Part shown: positions 1 to 5,872 of the stretch, in pieces
Layout of the letters: the number at the start of each line of letters is the position of its first letter
Numbering within the stretch: position 1 is the first letter of the stretch
Source of the DNA: Candidatus Omnitrophota bacterium
GTDB lineage: Bacteria; Omnitrophota; Gorgyraeia; Zapsychrales; Zapsychraceae
Length of the DNA: 6,864 nt
Direction of reading: 5' to 3'
Assembly: GCA_018062515.1 (NCBI GenBank)
Contig: JAGOSC010000091.1
Location: 1 to 6,864, forward strand
Position numbers and translations under genes: made by a program
The notes under the pieces: generated by a model
Database searches by the model: none
Seen by the model: the letters and a program-made list of their open reading frames with translations, nothing else
Told to the model about the DNA's origin: nothing

Positions 1-1045
1 AACCAAGCCTACGCAGCACAGCGTCGGGCGGCTTAGAGAAATCGGTATTTCTCCGGATATACTTCTTTGCCGTACGGAAATAAGAATCACCAAAGAACAA
101 AGAGAAAAAATTGCTTTGTTTTGTAATGTTGATTATGAGGCTGTTATCGAAGCGGCAGACGCTAAGCATATTTATGAAGTTCCTTTGATGTTGAAGAAAG
201 AAGGGCTTGATAATTTAATTTTGAAGAAATTAAATATCAAACGAACCGATAAAGATTTAAAAGACTGGCGCGATTTTGTCGTAAAAAGAGTTAAAAATCC
301 GACGCATGAAGTCAAAATTGCCGTCGTGGGAAAATATATCGCCTTACCGGACGCTTATAAATCAGTTTATGAAGCTTTGGTTCACGCTGGAATAGCGCAC
401 GACACACGTGTTAACATTATTAAAATCGATTCGGAAGATTTAGAGAAAAATAAAAAAATCAAAGCTCTTGAAAATGTTCAAGGAATATTGATTCCCGGAG
501 GTTTCGGTGACCGCGGTATTGAAGGTAAAATTAATGCGGTGCAATATGCCCGAGAAAATAAAATTCCATATTTCGGAATTTGTTTAGGGATGCAAATCGC
601 TTGTATCGAATTCGCGCGGAATGTTTGTAATTTAAAAGGCGCGAACTCGACGGAATTCAATAAGACAACGAAGTATCCGATCATTTCATTATTAGAAGAA
701 CAAAAGGATGTCAAGGAATTAGGCGCGACGATGCGCTTAGGCGCGTATCCTTGCAATATCAATAAGAAATCATTGGCTTACAAAGCCTATGGTAAAGATT
801 TGATTTCGGAACGTCATCGTCATCGTTATGAATTTAATAATGATTTTAGAGAACAGTTTATCAAAGAAGGGATGCAGTTTTCAGGGATGAATAGCCAGCA
901 TGGATTGGTTGAAGTGATCGAGTTGACCGATCATCCATGGTTTGTGGCCTGCCAGTTTCATCCTGAATTCAAGTCAAAACCCGATCGAGCGCATCCTCTT
1001 TTTGCGGCTTTTATTGAAGCGGCGCTCGCCCTCAAGAAAAAATAA
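1..1045 (+). CDS. pyrG: CTP synthase, C-terminal two thirds (5' end off window)
   Basis: CTP synthase makes CTP from UTP, ATP and glutamine in the cytoplasm, the last step of pyrimidine nucleotide synthesis. The reading frame is open to the left edge (first full codon at base 2). The first visible residues, TKPTQHSVGRLREIGISPD, match the conserved end of the amidoligase (synthetase) domain, so the TTG at 116 is internal and not a start. About 347 residues are visible, against roughly 540 for the full family. The class I glutamine amidotransferase domain is complete: oxyanion region GILIPGGFGDRG, nucleophile elbow YFGICLGMQ with the catalytic Cys at 581-583, and the His/Glu pair in FHPEFKS with His at 959-961. 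TMRLGAYPC and RHRHRYEFN are further PyrG signatures. All catalytic residues of this half are present, so the enzyme should be functional. Its stop lies five bases before a tRNA gene on the same strand. Confidence 0.97.
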   Translation, partial: TKPTQHSVGRLREIGISPDILLCRTEIRITKEQREKIALFCNVDYEAVIEAADAKHIYEVPLMLKKEGLDNLILKKLNIKRTDKDLKDWRDFVVKRVKNPTHEVKIAVVGKYIALPDAYKSVYEALVHAGIAHDTRVNIIKIDSEDLEKNKKIKALENVQGILIPGGFGDRGIEGKINAVQYARENKIPYFGICLGMQIACIEFARNVCNLKGANSTEFNKTTKYPIISLLEEQKDVKELGATMRLGAYPCNINKKSLAYKAYGKDLISERHRHRYEFNNDFREQFIKEGMQFSGMNSQHGLVEVIELTDHPWFVACQFHPEFKSKPDRAHPLFAAFIEAALALKKK

Positions 1046-1050
1046 ATTTT

Positions 1051-1134
1051 GCGCGAGTGGCGGAATTGGTAGACGCGCTACTTTGAGGGGGTAGTGGTCG
1101 AAAGGCCATGGTGGTTCAAGTCCACTCTCGCGCA
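1051..1134 (+). tRNA. tRNA-Leu (anticodon GAG)
   Basis: An 84-base class II tRNA folds by eye. The acceptor stem GCGCGAG (1051-1057) pairs fully with CTCGCGC (1127-1133), and the discriminator is A1134. The D arm contains AATTGGTAGAC. The anticodon stem CTACT/GGTAG closes a 7-base loop TTGAGGG with anticodon GAG at 1085-1087, which reads leucine codons CUC and CUU. A long variable arm with a TGGTC/GGCCA stem around GAAA (about 1095-1108) is the leucine/serine class hallmark. The T arm is GGTGG-TTCAAGT-CCACT (1110-1126). CCA is not encoded (TTT follows), so a nucleotidyltransferase must add it. It is squeezed between pyrG (5 bases upstream) and the epimerase gene (14 bases downstream). Confidence 0.96.
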
Positions 1135-1148
1135 TTTAATATCATCGT

Positions 1149-1862
1149 ATGTCAAAAGAAATCAAAGTTGCGGCCAGTATTCTTTGCGCTGATTTTACCA
1201 AATTAGGCGAAGAAATTAAAAAATGTGAAGATGCTGGTGTGGATAGCATTCACGTGGATGTGATGGACGGCCATTTTGTTCCTAATATCAGCATAGGACA
1301 AGTCATTGTCGAAGCTATACGTCCGTTAACCAAACTTCCTATTGAAGCGCATTTAATGATTGAAAATCCATCCGCCTACATCGATGATTTTATCCGATGC
1401 GGAGCGAATATCATTTCCATTCACGCGGAATGTTATGGGCGCCGACGAGAAAATTGCCGGGAATATGGTCAATTTCCCAAAGAAGTGGATCAAATGGATA
1501 TTAATCGCGCCCGTGAAGATGTCTTAAAAATAAAGAATAAAGGCGCAAGAGCCTTTATGGCCATCAATCCCGGAACACCGTTATGTTTAGGATCTTTAAC
1601 CGAGGATATCGACGGTGTTTTAATGATGTCGGTCAATCCGGGATTTGCTAAACAAAAATTTATTCCTTCCGTTCTGTCTAAGATTATTGAATTACGAAAG
1701 ATTTTTCAAGGTGATATTGCTATTGATGGAGGGATTAATGAACTTACCGCTCCGGAAGCGGTTAAAGCCGGAGCCAATGTTTTGGCTAATGCCAGCTATT
1801 TTTTTGGTTCGGAAAAACCCAAAGACGTCGTAAAATATTTGAAGAGTATTGGCCAAACATGA
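1149..1862 (+). CDS. Divergent ribulose-phosphate 3-epimerase family protein
   Basis: A 237-residue TIM-barrel protein of the ribulose-phosphate 3-epimerase family, which interconverts ribulose 5-phosphate and xylulose 5-phosphate in the pentose phosphate pathway. The metal and acid/base ligands of the family are visible: Ser10 in ASILCADF, His35 and Asp37 in HVDVMDGHFVPN, His68 in HLM, and Asp193 in IDGGI. Three things differ from textbook Rpe. An insertion of about 22 charged residues lies around residues 95-117 after IISIHAE. The usual NPGFGGQ phosphate loop reads NPGFAKQ (163-169). The usual AGSAIF motif reads ANASYF (about 213-218). A related ketose-phosphate epimerase, such as an allulose 6-phosphate type, is therefore possible, and no gene symbol is given. 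The start is bounded by an in-frame TAA at 1137-1139, so the ATG at 1149 is the first possible start. No Shine-Dalgarno sequence is seen in the 14 bases between tRNA and ATG. Confidence 0.85.
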   Translation: MSKEIKVAASILCADFTKLGEEIKKCEDAGVDSIHVDVMDGHFVPNISIGQVIVEAIRPLTKLPIEAHLMIENPSAYIDDFIRCGANIISIHAECYGRRRENCREYGQFPKEVDQMDINRAREDVLKIKNKGARAFMAINPGTPLCLGSLTEDIDGVLMMSVNPGFAKQKFIPSVLSKIIELRKIFQGDIAIDGGINELTAPEAVKAGANVLANASYFFGSEKPKDVVKYLKSIGQT

Positions 1863-1886
1863 TATAGTTGTACAAAGGCGCCTCAT

Positions 1887-2144
1887 ATGAAAAAACCACA
1901 GAAAAAAGCCCAAACCGCAATCGAATATATGTTAGTTTTAGCCGTCATCGTGGCCAGCGTTATGATTGCCTTCCCTAAGTATATGCCGAGGATAACGAAT
2001 GCAGCGAATACGTATTATAATAAAGCGGCTTCAGGAATTGTTGGAAATGGGTCGCGTTGTGGGGATGGCGCTTGCGACCAATTTGAAATAAAAGATAATG
2101 GCGCGCGCTGCTGTGCTGACTGCTATCCCGGATGTGATCCTTAA
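1887..2144 (+). CDS. Flp/class III-type pilin-like protein with cysteine-rich tail
   Basis: An 85-residue protein with the layout of a Flp-type or class III prepilin. A short basic leader (MKKPQKKA) is followed by QTAIEYMLVLAVIVA, where a prepilin peptidase would cut after Ala8 and leave the invariant Glu at mature position +5 (Glu13) and Tyr at +6. One hydrophobic helix spans about residues 11-30 and would form the pilus core or anchor the protein in the inner membrane before assembly. The C-terminal part (58-83) holds six cysteines (58, 63, 75, 76, 79, 83) in a CGDGACDQFE...CCADCYPGC pattern, probably disulfide-bonded outside the cytoplasm. An AAAGG ribosome-binding site at 1874-1878 lies eight bases before the ATG. 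The gene starts 24 bases after the epimerase stop. No secretion ATPase, prepilin peptidase or other Tad/type IV pilus gene is in the window. Pilin-like is well supported; an actual role in a pilus is inferred. Confidence 0.82.
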   Translation: MKKPQKKAQTAIEYMLVLAVIVASVMIAFPKYMPRITNAANTYYNKAASGIVGNGSRCGDGACDQFEIKDNGARCCADCYPGCDP

Positions 2145-2148
2145 TACC

Positions 2149-3078
2149 TCAGGCTTTTCTTTTGTCCCGCACGTAAATACTTCCGTCGGTTGCCTTAGCA
2201 TACTTTTTTAATTCTGCTCCAATTTCTCCGATCTGCGCCACATGAGTAATTTTTTGATTGACGTTGGAGACAATACCTATGGATACAGAAAGTAAACCGA
2301 AATTCTGTTGGTTTCCCTGTCGATCTTTTCCGGAAATATAGCCGCGCTGGCGGTCTTCCTCATTATAAAAATTAGGGACTAAACTATCAAAGTCTTTGAT
2401 GATTGCCTGACATGTTTCATCCATAATATTATCGGCGGTTATGAAAACAAAATCGTCTCCACCGATATGCCCAACAAAGGCATTGTCGCCGGCTTTTTCG
2501 CGGACACATTTTAAAAGCACGCGCGCCACAGAGCGTATCACTTCATCGCCTTTTTCAAACCCGTAACTATCATTATAGACCTTGAATTTATCGAGATCAG
2601 CGTAACCCACCGCAAATTCTTTACCGCTGCTGATCGATAATTGAATTTCTTCCATAATCGACGTGTTTCCGGGTAAATGGGTTAACGGATTGGCGTCTAA
2701 ACTGCTGATGGTTCTTCGCAAAATCATTTTGATTCTGGCCAAAAGCTCGTCGGGAGCAAAAGGTTTGATCATATAATCGTCAACACCGGCCTCAATGCCT
2801 CCGATGCGGTCTTGTGTTTCGCCTTTACCCGTCAGCATAATCACGGGAACGTGCCTCAGAAGGATATCTTTTTTCAAGGATTTACAGAATTCACGGCCAT
2901 TCATCATCGGCATCATATAATCGCAAATGATTAAATCCGGCATGAACTGTTTAACTTTTTTTAATCCTTCCTGTCCGTTTCCGGCCTGTGCAACTTCATA
3001 AAGGTCGGACAATGTTAATTCAAGAACATCTAAAATATCTGGGTCATCATCGACGGTAAGTATTTTTGGTTTACCCAT
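2149..3078 (-). CDS. Response regulator: receiver domain plus GGDEF-like (GGDDF) domain
   Basis: A 309-residue cytoplasmic response regulator. The receiver domain (about 4-120) has the acidic pair Asp10/Asp11, phosphoacceptor Asp53 in ICDYMMP, Thr83 in MLTGKG and Lys105 in IKPF, so it should accept phosphate. The output domain (about 128-300) is GGDEF-like: NPLTHLPGN opening, YADLDKFK with metal-type Asp161, YNDSYGFEKGDE keeping the Asn169/Asp178 pair expected for guanine binding, and SVSIGIV at 264-270. The signature is GGDDF (206-210) with Asp replacing the catalytic-site Glu, and no RxxD inhibitory site precedes it. An extra stretch of roughly 25 residues (236-260) precedes the SVSIG strand. 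It may make c-di-GMP, or be a binding-only domain. The ATG at 3078 is preferred over an in-frame start at 3114 because it has a strong AAGGAAG site and begins exactly at the receiver fold. It overlaps the kinase stop by 8 bases. Confidence 0.9.
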   Translation of the reverse strand: MGKPKILTVDDDPDILDVLELTLSDLYEVAQAGNGQEGLKKVKQFMPDLIICDYMMPMMNGREFCKSLKKDILLRHVPVIMLTGKGETQDRIGGIEAGVDDYMIKPFAPDELLARIKMILRRTISSLDANPLTHLPGNTSIMEEIQLSISSGKEFAVGYADLDKFKVYNDSYGFEKGDEVIRSVARVLLKCVREKAGDNAFVGHIGGDDFVFITADNIMDETCQAIIKDFDSLVPNFYNEEDRQRGYISGKDRQGNQQNFGLLSVSIGIVSNVNQKITHVAQIGEIGAELKKYAKATDGSIYVRDKRKA

Positions 3079-4609
3079 GGCTGCTTCCTTTTTGTATTTC
3101 TTTTTTCTTAGCAATATCTTCTTCAGATAAAACCGGCAATTTAAAATGAAAAGTTGTTCCTTGTTTAACGACGCTGGTTACCCACATCGATCCGCCGTGC
3201 GCCTCGACGATCTTTTTGGCTAAAGCGAGGCCAAGGCCGGTTCCTTTAACATTCTGATTAATTTCATTATCGACACGGAAAAACTGTTCGAATAGCCGGC
3301 GTATATCTTCTTCAGGAATACCAATACCATTATCGGTGACCTGAATATGGACAATGTCATCGTTTAAGTCAGCCTTGACGGTGATATTACCTTTGATCGG
3401 AGTAAATTTAATGGCATTGCCGACTAAATTGATAAATACGCGTTCAACTTGACTGCTGTCTAATTGCAGCGTCGGGACATTAGCCGCAATGTCGGTCTCA
3501 AAATTGATTTCTTTGTCTTTCATTTGAGGAGTTAAGAGATCGCGGACGTTTTCGATAAGATTTCTTAAGTCACATTTTCCAAAATTCATTTCGACACGGC
3601 CGGATTCGATGCGCGAAATGTCCAGTAAATTATTGATTAATCCGACGAGATTATCCGAATGGGTATTAATTTTTCCTAAGCGTTGTTTAACTTCAATTGG
3701 AATATCACCCAACTTTCCATCCATCAGAATAGACGCATAACCTTTGATGGATGTCAAAGGTGTACGCAGTTCATGGGAAACAGCCGATATAAAGTCTGAC
3801 TTTGTACGGCTTATATCCTGAACTTCACGTAAAGCTTCCTGCAATTCTCTGGTTCTATCTTGTACCTTGGATTCTAGGACTTGAGAAGAACGGTAGACTT
3901 CTTCAAAAAGCCGGGCGTTTTCCAGGGCCTGTCCGATTTGATTGGAAAGAATGGAAATAAGTTCTTCATCACCGTCGGTAATCGGAGAAATATTACTTTG
4001 AGTCCCGACGAAAACCATCCCAGTAATGCCGTTTTGGGTTAGGATGGGAGAAATGATAAAATGATACGTATCAAATATCCGAATGATGGATTCTTTTCTT
4101 TGGAGCGGAGAATTCACCGACGAGAATATATTCCCGTCTTTAAAGGCGTTTATTAGATTGCTGTCATTTTCCAGATGGGTAATGATATATTTTATGCTTT
4201 CTTCAGAAAATCCCAACACAACCCGGCTATACAGTTTCTTTTTGGAATCGAATTCCAGAATGAGTGCCCGCTCATAGTCCAAATTGGTCGTGAAGGCCTG
4301 GTACAAACGATGGAATATTTCGCCTTCATCTAAAGTTGTGCTAATGAGACGAGAAATTTTTTGCAGCGCTTCAAGGCCGTTAAGACGTTTATCCGATTCT
4401 TCCTGGGCTTTGTTTAATTCCAAATCGGTTTTAATAATCAATTTAGCCTGATTATCCAAATCATTAAATGACTGTTTAAGTTTAGCCAAGGCAAATTCAT
4501 ATTGGCCGATTTGTCTATTCTTGGAATGGATCAGGAAAAAACTGATTGCCGAGGTAATAAAAAAAGCGGCAATCAAACCCAAAGTTATGTTCTGTGGTAG
4601 TTCAATCAT
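3071..4609 (-). CDS. Membrane-anchored GAF-domain sensor histidine kinase
   Basis: A 512-residue histidine kinase that should phosphorylate the response regulator encoded just after it. One N-terminal transmembrane helix (about 8-27) is followed by basic residues, which places the rest in the cytoplasm; there is no periplasmic sensor domain. A probable coiled coil (about 33-85) leads into a GAF-like domain (about 86-235), a second helical linker (about 236-268), then the kinase core. The HisKA domain has His279 in SHELRTPL. The ATPase domain has the N box NLVGNAIKFTP (Asn394/Asn398), G1 box DNGIGIP (426-432), EQFFRVD as F box, and G2 box GTGLGLAL (456-463). All key residues are present, and there is no attached receiver or HPt domain. 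The ATG at 4609 overlaps the FIST gene stop as TGATG and has no obvious Shine-Dalgarno sequence, so translation probably depends on coupling. The GAF-like assignment rests on position and pattern and is less certain than the kinase core. Confidence 0.93.
   Translation of the reverse strand: MIELPQNITLGLIAAFFITSAISFFLIHSKNRQIGQYEFALAKLKQSFNDLDNQAKLIIKTDLELNKAQEESDKRLNGLEALQKISRLISTTLDEGEIFHRLYQAFTTNLDYERALILEFDSKKKLYSRVVLGFSEESIKYIITHLENDSNLINAFKDGNIFSSVNSPLQRKESIIRIFDTYHFIISPILTQNGITGMVFVGTQSNISPITDGDEELISILSNQIGQALENARLFEEVYRSSQVLESKVQDRTRELQEALREVQDISRTKSDFISAVSHELRTPLTSIKGYASILMDGKLGDIPIEVKQRLGKINTHSDNLVGLINNLLDISRIESGRVEMNFGKCDLRNLIENVRDLLTPQMKDKEINFETDIAANVPTLQLDSSQVERVFINLVGNAIKFTPIKGNITVKADLNDDIVHIQVTDNGIGIPEEDIRRLFEQFFRVDNEINQNVKGTGLGLALAKKIVEAHGGSMWVTSVVKQGTTFHFKLPVLSEEDIAKKKEIQKGSSHG
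3084..3090 (-). promoter_or_regulatory. Ribosome-binding site deciding the response regulator start
   Basis: On the minus strand these bases read AAGGAAG and lie five bases before the ATG at 3078-3076, inside the last codons of the kinase gene. The good match and spacing favour this start over the upstream one at 3114, which would add a lysine-rich tail not part of the receiver fold. Confidence 0.7.
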
Positions 4610-5796
4610 CAGCTTATGGCCAATACAACGATACTTTCATTTTGATGTTGAGGGTGTTTAAACCGTTCATTTGTTTTATACGGACAAACTTCGCCATTGG
4701 AATACATTCCGATTAACGGCACATGATGTCCGAACACTTCTTTAACCTTTTTTATTTCGTCGAACGCCGACCGGCCTAACAGTTTAAGGCGAGAAAGGCA
4801 TTCAATCACGATAATTAATTTGGGTATTTTTCCCAATAAATTTTTTTCCGCCTCGACCGCGGCATCATAAGCGGCGGTTTTGCAGGAATCCTTATTGCCG
4901 ATCATAATGTGGATTTGAGATCCGACGGGAATATCGCCTTGACAAACAATACTACCATCGGGGTGAATCTCGACGGTGTTCCGTAAAAGATACTCCGCAT
5001 TTCCTTCAATATAAATGCCTAAGGGATATAAAATAGCCATTCGTCCGAGTTTATGTGAACGTAAATCCTCGGCGTAGGATCCGAAATATTCATCATACAG
5101 CGCCGACGCTTTTTTTCCATCGATGGTTTTAATCACATTGTCTTCCACCTCGTCGATAAAACGCGGTTTTCCCAAAGGACGCCAGCCATGACGGCAGGCC
5201 GCTCCGACGCTGATTTGGCCTCCCATAAGAACACCTGTCACCGAACGCGGATACATTGTTTCCTGGAACAGCTGATATGTTTTTTCAAAATGAAAGTTAT
5301 CCGAACTTCCGGCACCGATGATCGGAAAAATATTACCAAAAACGCTTTGCATGCCTTTTAACAATTCCGACGTAACACGCAGCTGACTATCCATAAAAAA
5401 TAAGAAGACTTGTCGCATGCTTTGGCCCATATCGTTAATGGCCGCATTGGCGACTAAAGCGCCGATATTAAAAGGATCAACTAAAGGATAGTCTTCAGAA
5501 CTGGCAATACCGAAATTCATATCATCGGATGTAATGGTGAGAACAGCAATACCTCGTGTTTCAACGGACTCAGAAAGAATTAGACCAGCCGTAGAGGAGC
5601 CAACCAATCTCTGACTTCTTAACACCTGATTAATAATCGGCAGAGTTATTGTTGGATCGTAATGGATGCTATTAAAGACGATGGCAAGGTGGATTTCATC
5701 CTGCTGTAATTTTGTTTTTGCCTCAAAAGCCGCGTCGCGGGCAGCAAGCAATACATCACTATTTTGACTAAACCCAATTCCTATACTGGTAGCCAT
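4609..5796 (-). CDS. Stand-alone FIST-domain (FIST_N + FIST_C) sensor protein
   Basis: A 395-residue soluble protein made only of the FIST sensory module, with no signal peptide or transmembrane segment. The FIST N part spans roughly residues 35-230 and shows LVGSSTAGLI (64-73), PIIGAGSSDN (158-167) and GVLMGGQISVG. The FIST C part (about 230-375) ends in the hallmark GMYSNGEVCPY (363-373), followed by a closing strand NESIVVLAIS. FIST domains occur fused to kinases, cyclases and chemoreceptors and are thought to bind small ligands such as amino acids. Here the domain is a separate protein encoded directly ahead of a histidine kinase whose start overlaps its stop by one base (TGATG), so it most likely feeds the signal to that kinase. 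The start at 5796 follows a weak GGA-type ribosome site about eight bases upstream (GGACGGAAATTTGG), and the next upstream ATG is out of frame. The ligand is unknown. Confidence 0.9.
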   Translation of the reverse strand: MATSIGIGFSQNSDVLLAARDAAFEAKTKLQQDEIHLAIVFNSIHYDPTITLPIINQVLRSQRLVGSSTAGLILSESVETRGIAVLTITSDDMNFGIASSEDYPLVDPFNIGALVANAAINDMGQSMRQVFLFFMDSQLRVTSELLKGMQSVFGNIFPIIGAGSSDNFHFEKTYQLFQETMYPRSVTGVLMGGQISVGAACRHGWRPLGKPRFIDEVEDNVIKTIDGKKASALYDEYFGSYAEDLRSHKLGRMAILYPLGIYIEGNAEYLLRNTVEIHPDGSIVCQGDIPVGSQIHIMIGNKDSCKTAAYDAAVEAEKNLLGKIPKLIIVIECLSRLKLLGRSAFDEIKKVKEVFGHHVPLIGMYSNGEVCPYKTNERFKHPQHQNESIVVLAIS

Positions 5797-5833
5797 CCAA
5801 ATTTCCGTCCCTGTTCATTTAAAAGAAGGTTTC

Positions 5834-5852
5834 TACTCAAACATTATGAGTA
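5834..5852. repeat. Inverted repeat (possible operator) upstream of the FIST gene
   Basis: Perfect 6-bp arms TACTCA and TGAGTA flank a 7-base centre (AACATTA). The dyad lies in the noncoding gap 38 bases before the FIST start and overlaps the -10-like hexamer by four bases, where a repressor site could act. It is not followed by a T run on either strand, so it does not look like an intrinsic terminator. A chance dyad in AT-rich DNA remains possible. Confidence 0.35.
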
Positions 5853-5854
5853 TA
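5849..5854 (-). promoter_or_regulatory. Possible -10 element for the FIST-kinase-regulator operon
   Basis: The minus strand reads TATACT here, one mismatch from the sigma-70 consensus, within the AT-rich 76-base gap upstream of the FIST gene. The region where a -35 box would fall has no good TTGACA match, so this is weak. The gene set could instead be read through from the oxidoreductase gene, since no terminator is visible between them. Confidence 0.25.
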
Positions 5855-5872
5855 CAATATAAATATTTCTTA

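Noticed and set aside
478..762. Minus-strand open frame of 94 codons inside pyrG
   Set aside because: It lies wholly antisense to conserved PyrG sequence, and its translation resembles no domain I recognise.
116..1045. TTG at 116 as the start of a short CTP synthase-like protein
   Set aside because: The frame is open to the left edge and the upstream residues match the conserved PyrG synthetase domain, so this is an internal codon of a partial gene.
1877..1882. GGCGCC palindrome before the pilin gene as an operator
   Set aside because: It is a six-base palindrome of the kind expected by chance, with no extended symmetry.
1645..1913. Open frames on both strands overlapping the end of the epimerase gene
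   Set aside because: They are in alternative frames of a well-supported gene, with no recognisable domain and no ribosome-binding site.
3079..3114. Upstream start at 3114 for the response regulator
   Set aside because: It would add a lysine-rich tail with no receiver similarity and a deeper overlap with the kinase; the ATG at 3078 has a strong ribosome-binding site and fits the receiver boundary.
4083..4277. Plus-strand open frame of 64 codons inside the kinase gene
   Set aside because: It is antisense to the GAF-like region and has no independent support.
5834..5852. The TACTCA/TGAGTA dyad as an intrinsic terminator of the oxidoreductase gene
   Set aside because: The stem is short and AT-rich and has no T run after it on the minus strand.
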